From assembly GCA_028826165.1 (NCBI GenBank), contig JAPDFW010000033.1:1-64000 (forward strand): DNA of 64,000 nt, given 5' to 3'. The position numbers and the translations under genes are program-made. Positions 1 to 10,507 of this stretch are shown here, piece by piece (the stretch's first letter is position 1; every line of letters starts with the position of its first letter). The DNA is from Anaeramoeba ignava (Eukaryota > Metamonada > Anaeramoebidae). A model generated the notes under the pieces. That model ran no database searches. It saw only the letters and a program-made list of their open reading frames with translations, and was not told the origin of the DNA.

Positions 1-1000
1 TGTCTTTCTTTTGATTAATTTTATTTTCTTTTTAAATATCTAATTTTATTTTTCTTTCTTTTGATTAATTTTATCTTCTTTTTCTTTTGATTGGTGATTA
101 AATTTGTTTTTGATTAATTTGATTTCCATTCTTTTCATCGATTTTTGTCTTCTTTCTTTATATTAATTTTATTCATTTTTCATTGTTTTGTTTTCATTCT
201 TTTGATTCAATTTGATTTTCTTTCTTTTTTTTCTTTCTTTTCATTAATTTTATTTTTCTTCATTTTTTTATCTTCTTTCTTTTGATTAAATTTGTTTGTT
301 TTGATTTTTATTTTTCATTCTTTTGGTCTAATTTATTTTCATTCTTTTGATTAGTTTTTATTTTCTTTCTTTTGATTAATTTTAACAACAACCGATTAAT
401 TTATTTTCATTTCTTTTTCATCAATTTTATTTCATATTCTTTTGATTAATTTGATTAAATTCTTTTTGATTAATTTTTTTTTATTTTCTTTTTATTAATT
501 TTATTTTCGTTAATTTAAATTATTTATCTTCCATTCTTTTGATTAATTTTAGCTTTTCATTCTTTATAATAGTGATTAAATTTTTATTTTTTATTTTCTT
601 TCTTTTGATTAATTTATTTCTTTTTTATTTTCAGTTTTTCATTCTTTTTTAATTTGGTTCTGTTTTGAGTTAATTTGATTTTTTCTTTTTTAATTTTATT
701 TTCATTCTTTTTGATTAATTTTATCTTCATTCTTTTCATTTTTATCTTTTTCTTTTGATCTAATTTAATTAAATTCTTTGGTTTATTTTCATTCTTTTGA
801 TTAATTTTTATCTTCGATTCTTTTCACATTAATTTTTATTTTTCTTTCTTTTTTTTTAATTTGATTTTCATTTCTTTTGCATTAATTTTCTTTCTTTATA
901 TTAATTTGAGTTTTCTTTCTTTTTCATCAATTTTATTTTCATTCTTTATATTAATTTATTATTTTTAATTCATTTTTTTTTTCTTAATTCATTTATCTTG
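1..1000. repeat. T-rich degenerate simple repeat
   Basis: The stretch is built from loosely repeated units such as TTTTGATTAATTTTATTTTC with variable T-run lengths, about 20-24 bases per unit. There is no sustained reading frame on either strand beyond low-complexity noise. It lies downstream of the minus-strand ankyrin-BTB gene. I see no gene in it. Confidence 0.8.
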
Positions 1001-1587
1001 ATTTAATATTTCTTCTTGGGTTTCTTCAATTCTTCAATTTCCGTTTTTGAAAATTTGTTTCTTCGTTTTTATTTGAGTAATTTGTTTCAATAATTCTTCT
1101 TTTGAGTAACGGTATTAGTTTCAATAGAAAAATGTTCTCAAAAATTGAAAAAATTTGATGAATATAAAAATAAAAGATTCGTTTATTATTATTGATATTA
1201 TTATTGTTTTCAATATCTGCTTTTTGAAAATGGGTGTGGAAGGTTGTTTTGAATTTCTGCTTTTTCTTTTTCCGTGTAATTTTAAAATTAAAAATTAAAA
1301 AGAAAAATGAAAAAGTAAAACAAATGCATTCAATATTCAGGAGGTGAATAAAGATGTGATTAAAAATTGAGAGTCGTATTTTATTTTTCGCATTTTTTAT
1401 TTTATTTTGTTTTTAATTTCACAGTAATTTTTGATCTGTTTTCAGTTTCAGATGTTACTGCTCGTGAGATTAGACTCTGGGTTCAATTTCGGTTTTAGTT
1501 TTAATTTTAGTTTCTTTTTCTTTTTCTTTTTCTTTTCTTTTTCGTTTGTGTTGATCTTTTTGTTGTTTGCCATTTTTCTTCGCAGTA
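1001..1587. other. AT-rich spacer without a recognisable gene
   Basis: This is mixed AT-rich sequence between the T-rich repeat and the decayed 3' end of the ankyrin-BTB gene. Short open frames here encode only Phe/Ser-rich low-complexity peptides. No RNA gene or conserved protein was recognised. Confidence 0.6.
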
Positions 1588-4086
1588 TTATATGTTTTGG
1601 CGTTTCTTCAAGTTCATATCAAAGGAAAAATTTTCGTTCAGCTGATGGTAATCAATTTATCTTCAGGTTCTTCCAGAACCTGATCAGAGCACAAACTCAC
1701 CCAGTTCGTAAATACCAAGCGGGCAAATGTTGTCGGTAATCAAAGAACACTTGCACTGTATTCACCAACAAAATTTGAATCGTCAACAACATTTAAAAAC
1801 ATTCCTCGAAAAAGATCAGTTCTTGCGATCAAAACAAATTTATGGATCTTCACTTCTTTTTCTTCAACAACAATTCGAAATTCTTTTGAGTCATCATCCT
1901 CAAATAATTTTTTGAAATCTGAAATCAATCCATTTTTTCCTGATTTGCTTTCAAAATCTTCTTCTTTAACTCCTAATTCTTTCAGTATATTTTTGATTGA
2001 GAATTTATTATTTGCTATTCCTGAATAAATCCATGAAAAAAAATTCACAACATCTTCTTTATGTTGTTTTTGACAAACATCTCCTAGTTTTTCTAGTGAA
2101 ACCGTGCTTAATCGAAAATTAAATACTTGTTTGTGGAATTTTACTGGTTCTTCAATTGTTTCAACTTGTGAATCAGTGAATTCTCCTCTCTTAAAAAATT
2201 GTAGGAAATCATTCAAAACTCATATGGAATTGAAGAAAAGCTTTCATTTCTTGATTATTTGCTAAATCTTGTGGTGTTTGATCCTTTTTTATTTATTATT
2301 TATTTTTTATTTATTTTTTATTTATTATTTATTTTTTAATTTTATTTTTGATTTATTTTTGATTTTTACACACTATAAATTTTATCATTAAAAACCAAAA
2401 AAAAGAATTTATTCTTATTCTTATTTTTTTTATTTTTATTCTTATTCTTATTTTCAAACATTCTAAATTTAAAATTTTTTGTTTAAAAATAAATTTCCTT
2501 TTTTGTTTAAAAAATTTGATTTTATTTACATTTAAAGCAAAAACATCAGCTCCTCCTCGAAGTAATTCTGTTATATTTTCTACTCCACCAGAATGTTTAC
2601 AAGTAATATGCAAAGGTGTATCGTTCTAGATATCAAAAAAAGAAAAAGAAAAATTTTGACATTTTTTTTTTCCACAATTTTTTTAAATTAATTTACAAAC
2701 TTTTTTTTATAAAAAATTCAAAGTAATTTTTATAAATAACAATATTATTATTCAAAAGAGAATTAATTTACATTCTAAATAAGTATAAAAAAAGTGAGAA
2801 GTTGAATAATGCTTTGTCTGTTTGTTTTTTTGTTTTTACATCTCGAGAATTGATATCCGCTCCATTATCTAATAAAATTGAAATTAAATTTGTTTTTTTG
2901 CATTTCGATGCATCATGTAATGGTGTTGTATTCTAAAAGAAAATGAGGGAAATTGTTGTTTTTTTTTTGAATAAACCAAAAAAGTACAAAAATAAGAATA
3001 CAAACTTTGTTTTGTAAAAGAGAATACAAATAAATTTAAGAAAGGATTATTTACAAAACTAAAGAATAAATCATTTCAAAATTAAAATTACATACTTTTT
3101 TGTTTTAAGAAATAAATAATCAAAAAAAAGAAAAAGAAGAACAAAATTTTAGAAATATGGAATTGCTTTTTTCATACACCATGAGCATTAACATCTGCTC
3201 CATATTTTATTAAAATTTCAACAATTTCTTTCTTTGCTCCTTTCCAGCATGCAATATGTAAAACTGTATCATTCTATTTTGCAAAATTAAAACAAAATTT
3301 GGATCATTTTCTTTTGATTTTTTTTTTTACTTTCTAGAATCAAAAATAACAAACAAAATCAATATAATTAAATTAAATAAAACAAAAATATCTACTTTCT
3401 AATTAGATTTTTAGATTTTAGAATTGGCAATTAAAGTGAATTTTATTTACATCTCTTATATCCAAATCGAATCCTAATTTCAATATTTTTTCAATTATTT
3501 CTGAATTAGAGAAATTATTTTCAAGAGCAACATGCAATACTGTTTTTCCCTAAATTAAAAATGGTTTCAATTTTTAGATTTCAAAAAAAAAGAGTATAAA
3601 AAATCAAATGGGATTACTTTCTAAAAAATTTAAGTAATTGAAGATACAGATTTAGATTTAATCCTTATTTACTTTCTATAAAAAATAAAAGAAAGTTTTA
3701 ATTAATTTTGATTCAAAATTCAAAATTTAAAATAAAGCAAACATTTTGTAATTTAACATTTGGTTTTCTGTCAAGAAATGAATCAATTAATTCATCATTT
3801 TTTTTATAGAAAAAAAGGTAATGAAGTATAGAATTCTTTTTCTAAATAAAACGGGGAGAATTAACCACTAATAAAAAAAAAAGAAAGAAATTGGTATTAA
3901 AATTTATTTACATCCTAAAAACAAAAACAAAAATAAAAACAAAACAAAAATTAATTTCAATTTGTTTAATAAATTAAAAATTTTATGAATTCAAACATCA
4001 ATTTCATTAATTCGATTTGTTGTTTGCAAAAAATTCTTTAATGTTTCATTTGATTTTTGTAAATTTGAAGATAATTTTGCTCCCAT
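1588..4086 (-). pseudogene. Ankyrin-repeat/tandem-BTB gene, one repeat per exon, broken C-terminus
   Basis: Exons read on the minus strand: 4086-3997 (starts MGAKLSSNLQ), 3841-3743, 3549-3451, 3273-3178, 2932-2840, 2625-2530, and 2283 onward. Each internal exon encodes one ankyrin repeat of 31-33 residues (for example NDTPLHITC...LLRGGADVF). All introns are phase 0 with gt...ag ends. The last exon ends in ...FLQFHMSFE then stop, while the continuing protein is in another frame (NDFLQFFKRGEF...). That frame carries a first BTB-like half (VKFHKQVFNFRLS) and a second BTB domain (VKIHKFVLIARTDLFRGMF). The second BTB stops early after VGEYSASVL. Remnants in other frames (DQVLEEPEDKL, then DYHQLNENF) match the expected BTB end seen intact in the paralogue at 56127-59043. 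At least three single-base shifts are needed, so it is probably a pseudogene; sequence error is the alternative. Function as an adaptor would be inference only. Confidence 0.6.
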
Positions 4087-4142
4087 TTCATAAATAAACA
4101 AAAAGTGAAAAAAAAAATGATTTTAAAAACAATCATTTTAAA

Positions 4143-6134
4143 TTATTTTTTATAAGATTGAGATTTGAGAAGATAAGCCAAATGAGTTTTATATTCTGTA
4201 TTTTCTTTATGGACTTCATGATATTTTTCAATTAAATCTGAAATTTTATCAAAGGTGAAGTTTTCAAAATCAAAAGAGGATTTTTGATCAGTTTCATTAA
4301 TATGAGAATTGGTAAACTCGATAATTTTAGGAAGAAAATAATCATTGAATTTGGGGTTGTGGGATTTGCCGTTAAAAGGGTTCATGATATCAAGCAAGTC
4401 TTTTTGCGCTGATTCAAGAGATACTTTAAAAGAAGGGATATTTTGGAGATCAAATTGAGGATTTTCAAAATTTTGGAATTCTTTTTTTGCTAGTTCAGAT
4501 TTGTAAATGACCGGATTTAAAAGATTTTGAGATAGGTAAGTCTCGTAGTCAATGAAGTCGTGCTCGATTTTGAATTTTTGCTTGAGAAGATAGTCCTTTT
4601 CATAATCAGGAATTGAATTAGAGGTGATATTCTGGCTTAGTCGAGAATTGGCATTTGAAGTTAAGCCAGAATTGAGTTTCTGGGAGGAGAATTTGGGTTT
4701 TGATGAAAAATAAAGTGCGAATGAAATGGGATCGATGGTGAGATTTTCAGGTTTGAGGTTTTCAATATAGCATTTTGCAGAGAAAATATTTGTGAAGTAG
4801 TATCCTTGCTCAGACATGATAAGTTTCTGTTCGTCAGTGAAGAACTGGAGGAATTCGATTGTTGAAGGAAGACGAGGGATATTTGATTTGAGAACAACAT
4901 AAAAAAAAACAGGAAGAAAGTCGTCGGCTCCTTCGTTGGATTTGAATATTTTGCCAAGGATCTTGCACGCGTCTGTGATGCAATTGAGCTTTTCATTTGG
5001 CGGCTTCACCTCGGTGATTTTCCGGAGCTCTTTTTGTGTTTCTTGGAATATGTCTGGACGCGATAGCCGGGATTTTGTATCGAAATGCTCGAGCTCAACA
5101 AAGAAAAGTCTCTTCATTTTCTCGGCGAATTCGTGGTCTTTTTGGTGGTCGATGTCGCTGTTTTGGTAATATATTCTGTCGTACGTCTCCTCAACAATCC
5201 ACTTCTCAAGCTTGATCTGGATTTGGCTCTGATACTCCGATTTGGAATGCCCCGAAATTGGGACCAAATCTTCGATTCTTTGGATCATTTGATTGATAAG
5301 ATTCACCATTTCAACTCCTGTCTGTTTTGTGGTTGGCTTTGAGCTCGACAAAATGCTTGTGATGAAGTTGTCGATCTCGCGATACACCTGCGGGATCGAC
5401 TTCATGAGAAAATCAAGGAAGGTCTTGAAATCATTGATCGCCACTTTGAAATCTTCGAAAAGCGATTGCTTGTTTTCGGGCTGGTCCGGAATATGGAGTG
5501 GATCGGAGGGATTTTCTGTGTCGATCGTGGAGCGGACACCTGCGCTTTCGTATTGGACCGACTGGGTAGGTGTCGACCATATCGCCTTGATAAAGCGTGT
5601 GGTGCTAATGATTTTTTCTGGGATCATTGACGGCAATCCCAAAACGTTAGAAATGACGCAAATTCTCACTGGGTTTTCAATCTCGGAAAATTCAATTGAT
5701 GACTTGTAAACGATAGATGGTCGTGTTGTGTCAATAATGTTTGGGAAAGAGATTCCTTCAACAAAATTCTTAAAAATTGACGAGAAGTCTTGTTTTTCTA
5801 TGTATTTTCTAATTGTCTTGATACTTTTGGGCGTGGTTTCAAATAAATACACAAATTCTCGATGCGATTTTTGGTTTGTCGCATCTTTAAAAAGCGTTCC
5901 TTTAATTCCGTTCGATGTTATGAATTGAGTCGGATCTTGTTGTCCTTGAATCAAGATGTGAGATTCAAGCAAAATGGATGATGGTGTTATTTTGTTGATT
6001 TCTTCTTGTCTTGGAATCAGTAGTAAAACTAATGGATTTGAAACTAAAGATTTGAAATCTGGGTTTTTTACATTAATTTCAAAATTTTGGAAAAATGTAT
6101 TTTGTGAAAGAGTTTCTTTTTCTATTTGAGACAT
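4143..6134 (-). CDS. VPS9-domain protein, probable Rab5-family GEF
   Basis: This is a 663-residue single-exon frame. The VPS9 domain lies at about residues 365-462. It contains the hallmark segments ADDFLPVFFYVVLKSNIPRL (about 403-421), with the conserved Asp and Pro of the GEF site, and EQGYYFTN (about 442-449) with the Tyr/Thr pair that contacts the Rab switch. VPS9 domains catalyse GDP release from Rab5/Vps21-type GTPases on early endosomes. The preceding 360 residues are unrecognised apart from charged helical stretches. The tail after the domain is Ser/Asn-rich with no ubiquitin-binding or RING motif seen, so it is not an obvious Rabex-5 or RIN. The start codon is preceded on the coding strand by a TTTTTTCTTTTCATTTTTTTC tract like that at other genes. 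The downstream minus-strand ankyrin gene starts 56 bases after its stop. Confidence 0.88.
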   Translation of the reverse strand: MSQIEKETLSQNTFFQNFEINVKNPDFKSLVSNPLVLLLIPRQEEINKITPSSILLESHILIQGQQDPTQFITSNGIKGTLFKDATNQKSHREFVYLFETTPKSIKTIRKYIEKQDFSSIFKNFVEGISFPNIIDTTRPSIVYKSSIEFSEIENPVRICVISNVLGLPSMIPEKIISTTRFIKAIWSTPTQSVQYESAGVRSTIDTENPSDPLHIPDQPENKQSLFEDFKVAINDFKTFLDFLMKSIPQVYREIDNFITSILSSSKPTTKQTGVEMVNLINQMIQRIEDLVPISGHSKSEYQSQIQIKLEKWIVEETYDRIYYQNSDIDHQKDHEFAEKMKRLFFVELEHFDTKSRLSRPDIFQETQKELRKITEVKPPNEKLNCITDACKILGKIFKSNEGADDFLPVFFYVVLKSNIPRLPSTIEFLQFFTDEQKLIMSEQGYYFTNIFSAKCYIENLKPENLTIDPISFALYFSSKPKFSSQKLNSGLTSNANSRLSQNITSNSIPDYEKDYLLKQKFKIEHDFIDYETYLSQNLLNPVIYKSELAKKEFQNFENPQFDLQNIPSFKVSLESAQKDLLDIMNPFNGKSHNPKFNDYFLPKIIEFTNSHINETDQKSSFDFENFTFDKISDLIEKYHEVHKENTEYKTHLAYLLKSQSYKK

Positions 6135-6179
6135 ATTATTTTAATGAGAAAAAAATGAAAAGAAAAAAATGAAATCAAA

Positions 6180-6527
6180 AAAATTAAAATAAAAATTTAA
6201 TTTAATTTAATGAATTTAATGAAATTAATTTAATTTAATTTAATGAATTTAATGAAATTAATTTAATTTAATTTAATGAATTTAATGAAATTAATTTAAT
6301 TTAATGAAATGAAATTAATTTAATTTTAATTTGAAATGAATTAAATCAATCAATCAATTAATCAATCAAATCAATCATCAATTGTCCAATCAATCAATCA
6401 ATTAATAAATCAATGGCCAAATTAATAAATTAATAAATAAATAAATCAATCAATCAATCATCAATCAATCAAATCAAGTCAATCAATCAATCAATCAATC
6501 ACCAATCATCAATCAATCAATCCACCA

Positions 6528-6558
<31 letters not shown>

Positions 6559-8510
6559 AATTACCAATAATAAATCAATTGTCAAATAAATCAATAAATA
6601 AAATCAATCAATCATTGATAAATAAATCAATCAATAAATTTCTAATCAATAAATCCAATTGTCAATCAAAAATAAACAAATCAATTACCAATAAATCAAT
6701 TGTCCAGGCAATGATACCATCAATTACCAATATCAATGTAACAAATCAAATTAATTGTCAATTAATCAATTAATAATTATTTCAATCATTAATAATAAAT
6801 GCACAAATTTGTAAATGTAAATACTAATCAAAATCAATTACCAATAACCAATAAATTAAATTGTCACCAATTACCAATAAATTGTGGCAAATTACTAATT
6901 CAATTAATTGAAAATAAAATTATACAGCCAAACCATGTCCAATCACCACCAAAATTATTAAATTGTCCAAATAACCACACCAATCACAAATCACCAATCA
7001 ATAACAAATTGTCAAATTACCACCACCAATTCGATCAATTACTAATTACAAGCCAAATTACCACCAAACCAATCAGTAATTTTAAATCACAAATACCAAC
7101 ACAATTACCACCAATCAATCAATTCCGATTACAAAAATTACCACCAATAAATACCACAAATTACAAATTAATCACCAAATCCAATAAATAAATTACCAAT
7201 GGCAAATGAAAATCCACCAATAAATTATTAAATCAATTTGTCAATAAATCGGTAATAAATTTAATTAAATGCAAATCAATAATTAAATCCAATAAATTAA
7301 TTACTAATTAAATATAAATTGTCAAATCAATTAATTTACTAAATAAATAATAAATTATAAATTAGTAACAATAATCACCACAAATTAATACAAAATAAAT
7401 CACAAATGTAATAATTACGGTGGCCAAATTAATTAATAAATCAATCAATAAATTAAATCCATTAACCAATAATTTCAATCATCAAAATTCACCAATGCAA
7501 TAAAATCAATTCAGTAATTACCAATTTGTAAATAATTCAAACAAACCAATTAAATGTCAATCACCAATAATTAATAAATCAAATGAATAAATTACCAATA
7601 ATCAATACCAATTCATGTAAATGTCAACCACCATTGTCCAAACCAATAATTAAACCAAATAAAATACAATTAAAACAATAAATACCACGTCACCAATTAA
7701 TCAATTACAATTAAAAGCAAACAAACCAAATCAATCAAATTGGTAAAACAATTGGCCAAATGTCCAATACCGGCCAAATAAATCAAGTGAACCATCAATT
7801 GTCAATTGCCATTAATAAATGTAAACCAATAATTTAATAAATTAATAAATAACAAATCAATTGTAATCAATAATAATAAATAAACAAACAAATTGTCGGT
7901 ACCAATAATAAAATAACAAAATTCAATAACCACTAAAATGGGATGATAATTAATTGTCAATTGTCTAATTAATCAATAATCAATTGTCAATGTCAATAAT
8001 CAATAATAAATTGTCAATGGCAGTGTCCAATAAATCAAAAATAAATAATCACAAATTGTCAATAAACAACCACAAAATACAAAATCAATCACAAATCAAT
8101 AAATCATATTAATCAATAAAATCACTAATGGTAATTAATAAATAAAATTAATTGGTAATTTAATCATAATCAATCAATTAGTCAATTAATTAATCAATAA
8201 ATCAATCAATCAATCAATCAATTTTAAAATCAATCTTAAAATCAATCTTAAAATCAATCTTAAAATCAATAAATCAATCAATCTTAAAATCTTAAAATCA
8301 ATTAATGTTAAAATCTTAAAATAAATCAATCAAGAATGACGAATAAATAATTGAAAGTGAAAAAATGAAAAAATTTGGAAATCAATCTATCAAGAATGAC
8401 GAATAAATCAAAATCAAAATCAAAATCAAAACAAAAATCAAAATCAAAATCAAAATCAAAATAAAAATCAAAAATCAAAACAAAAATCAAAACAAAAATC
8501 AATTTTTCTT
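6180..8510. repeat. 2.3-kb field of CAAT/AATTTAATG simple repeats
   Basis: From 6180 to about 6340 a unit close to AATTTAATGAATTTAATGAA recurs. From there to about 8330 the sequence is dominated by AATCAATCAATC and its derivatives (ACCAAT, TTGTCAAT, AATAAATC). At 8210-8320 there are AAATCTTAAAATCAATC units, and at 8407-8500 AAATC units. Open frames inside (for example 6579-7191) encode only Asn/Ile/Lys-rich repeats and are not genes. It separates a minus-strand gene from a plus-strand gene, so the promoters of both lie at its edges. Confidence 0.85.
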
Positions 8511-8525
8511 TTTCATAGTTTCTTA

Positions 8526-9503
8526 ATGCTATCTTTTCTTTATCTAGTTATCGGATTTGGGATTGGTTTGTTATTAACTGGTTCTAATCAACCAAATTCA
8601 AAAAATTCATTCCAAATAGTTCCTGAGAAAATATTAATTGAAATGATTAGTGTTCACAAACTTGAGCATTATCGTCCCACACAAATGACAAAAAACACTC
8701 CATTAGTTTCTTTCCATTCTTTAAGTGTTTATTATAATTATGCCTATGCAAAGAATTTTGGATATGGTTTTTTGCGATTGAATATTTTCCACAAAAGAGA
8801 CGATCCAAATTATTTTGATCCAATTTTTGAAAACGATGGCAATTTTCAACGATATTTCGATTGGGACGTTTTTCCGGCGACATATTATCTTTTCCAAAAA
8901 ACAGATTACGATATTGTTGTTTATATTTCAGAAAATGCGATTTTTGGGGATTTTCAAACTAGAATTGAAACTTTGGTTGAAAAACAGAAAAGTCATTTGC
9001 AAAATGTCTCTTTAATCATTGGGAGCAAAAAAGGGGATTTGGGAAAAAATTTGGATCCAAGAATGATGATTTTTTTCAAAAATGAAAAGACACTAAAATT
9101 CCTTTCAGAATGGTATAATACTCCTTTTCGAAAAGAGGAATGGAAAGAGTATGTTGGAGTAAATGGATTGGAAAAGGCGCTAAATGAAGTAATTTATCCG
9201 AATTACAAAAATGACATTATTGTTATTCCCTCTGTATTTGGAAATGGGGATAATGAAGGGAATTCTTTGATGGAAAATTATCTTTTGGAAGAAAATAATT
9301 TAGTTGTGAATCAATTGATTAGTTCTTTAGCTATCCATTTGCGTAATTCATATTCTCGACAAATTGGGAAATTTCAACTTAATCCTGAAGTGTTTTGTCC
9401 AGAATTCAATTCTGAAGATGAAACCGAACCAGAAATAAAATCACAATATGAATTTCAAGCAAGACTTAAGGCAAAATTTGAATTAGAAAAGAAAAAAAGA
9501 TAA
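8526..9503 (+). CDS. Type II membrane protein, GT-A glycosyltransferase-like
   Basis: This is a 325-residue frame without introns. Residues 1-20 (LSFLYLVIGFGIGLLLTG) form a single signal-anchor, followed by a lumenal domain, a type II Golgi topology. The segment YNYAYAKNFGYGFLRLN, then PATYYLFQKTDYDIVVYIS, then a NLDPRMMIFFKNEKTLKFLSEW block, follows the order seen in galactosyl/mannosyltransferases of the GMA12/MNN10 (GT34) type. In those families a neighbour-Tyr/Ala motif precedes the DxD strand, and an FLxxW segment follows. The expected DxD position reads ISEN, so either the metal motif is lost or my alignment is wrong. The C-terminus is charged (ELEKKKR). A small secreted Cys-rich protein follows 54 bases downstream. 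Family assignment is tentative; the membrane topology is better supported. Confidence 0.5.
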   Translation: MLSFLYLVIGFGIGLLLTGSNQPNSKNSFQIVPEKILIEMISVHKLEHYRPTQMTKNTPLVSFHSLSVYYNYAYAKNFGYGFLRLNIFHKRDDPNYFDPIFENDGNFQRYFDWDVFPATYYLFQKTDYDIVVYISENAIFGDFQTRIETLVEKQKSHLQNVSLIIGSKKGDLGKNLDPRMMIFFKNEKTLKFLSEWYNTPFRKEEWKEYVGVNGLEKALNEVIYPNYKNDIIVIPSVFGNGDNEGNSLMENYLLEENNLVVNQLISSLAIHLRNSYSRQIGKFQLNPEVFCPEFNSEDETEPEIKSQYEFQARLKAKFELEKKKR

Positions 9504-9557
9504 TTTTGTTTTTTTTTTTGCTTTTTTTCATTTTTCATTTTTCTCATTTTTTTTTAA

Positions 9558-9866
9558 ATGAAAACAATTTTAATTTTAATTTTACTTTTACTTTCTTTAA
9601 TTTCATTTGAAGAAAGTGTTTGGGTTACAACTGACAAAAATAAATTAACGGAATGCGTTGAAGAAAAAGGATTTTGGTGTGGAGCTAATTTTGATGGTTT
9701 CTGGGCTTTTGCTTGTGGAGAAATTGGGAATTCAACATGTTCAGAAATCAAAACAGCTTATCAAAAGGAAAATATTTGTGATTCATTTAGTTGTCCTGCT
9801 GGAATTGCAAATTTAAAAATTCCTTGTTTTCTTTTTTTGATTCTTTTATTTTCCGTTTTTATTTGA
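9558..9866 (+). CDS. Small Cys-rich secreted or GPI-anchored protein
   Basis: The frame encodes 102 residues. Residues 1-18 (KTILILILLLLSLISF) are a signal peptide. The middle has seven cysteines (TEC, WC, AC, TC, IC, SC, PC) and one NST glycosylation sequon. The last about 14 residues (FLFLILLFSVFI) are hydrophobic and end at the stop, which fits a GPI-attachment signal or a C-terminal anchor. A TTTTTTTCATTTTTCATTTTT tract sits just before the ATG, as at other genes here. No known family was recognised. It could be a surface coat protein, but that is inference. Confidence 0.65.
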   Translation: MKTILILILLLLSLISFEESVWVTTDKNKLTECVEEKGFWCGANFDGFWAFACGEIGNSTCSEIKTAYQKENICDSFSCPAGIANLKIPCFLFLILLFSVFI

Positions 9867-9984
9867 ATCCAAATGAAAAAAAAAAATATCAAGAAAATCA
9901 AAACCAAATCATTGCTTTTCTCTTTGATTCTTTTTTTACAAATTTAAAATTTAAAATTTAAAATTAAAAAAATTTTCCATTCTA

Positions 9985-10317
9985 TTATTTATTCAATTTA
10001 GTTTTAATTTCTTTAATTTCCTGACGGAAAGGTTCCAAATAACCGAGCAAAAAAATGGGAAGATTCCCTTTTGTAAAAAACGAAAGTTTATTATTAGGAT
10101 AAAAGACGAGATCAAGCCTGATTTGTTCTATGTTAGGCTTTTGTAATTTGCATAGAAGAAAGGTTTCATTTTCTATTTCACAAAATAATCCGATTTGCTC
10201 TGTTTCTGACGGAAATAATCCAAGGTTTGCAGTAGTTAATCTTAACATGTGAGTTGTGATATCAAGAGATATCGTCTCGTTTGGTTTGATTTCTTGAGAC
10301 CAGAAGCCAGTTTCCAT
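9985..10317 (-). CDS. Nucleoplasmin-like domain protein (stand-alone)
   Basis: The product is 110 residues. The pattern FWSQEIKPNE..., LRLTTANLGLF, IGLFCEIENETFLLCKL, LDLVFYPNNKLSFFTKGN, then FLLGYLEP is the nucleoplasmin-like (NPL) pentamer fold. That fold is found at the N-terminus of nucleolar FKBPs (FKBP39/46 type), in plant HD2 deacetylases and in nucleophosmin. Here the frame ends soon after the domain, with a short Lys/Glu tail and no acidic tract and no FKBP domain. The role is probably histone or ribosome-assembly chaperoning in the nucleus, by family analogy. It is divergent from the importin-5 gene, with 190 bases between start codons. Confidence 0.75.
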   Translation of the reverse strand: METGFWSQEIKPNETISLDITTHMLRLTTANLGLFPSETEQIGLFCEIENETFLLCKLQKPNIEQIRLDLVFYPNNKLSFFTKGNLPIFLLGYLEPFRQEIKEIKTKLNK

Positions 10318-10507
10318 TGAAATTAAAAAAAGAAAAAAGAAAAAAGAATAAGAAAAATGAAAAAAAAATTTGAAATAAAAAAATTTTTTTTTTTGATTTT
10401 GTCAAAATATCTTTAAATAAAATAAATGAGTCATAAATTAGTTTGAGAAAATGTTTCCGAAAATCTTTTTAGAATCATTTTCTTTTTGTTTTGGAGGTTT
10501 TTGTAAA
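10318..10507. promoter_or_regulatory. Divergent promoter region, NPL protein / importin-5
   Basis: This 190-base spacer separates the two start codons. On the minus strand it carries TTTTTTTTCATTTTTCTTATT close to the nucleoplasmin-like start. On the plus strand no canonical TATA box can be singled out in such AT-rich DNA. An in-frame upstream ATG at 10451 would extend importin-5 by 19 residues; I prefer 10508 by family length. Confidence 0.4.

Noticed and set aside
1431-1915. Plus-strand open frames of 102 and 62 residues
   Set aside because: Phe/Ser low complexity, and their 3' part is antisense to the BTB remnant of the minus-strand gene.
6579-7191. Asn/Ile-rich open frames in the CAAT field
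   Set aside because: The codons simply read the AATCAATC repeat; no conserved residue pattern.
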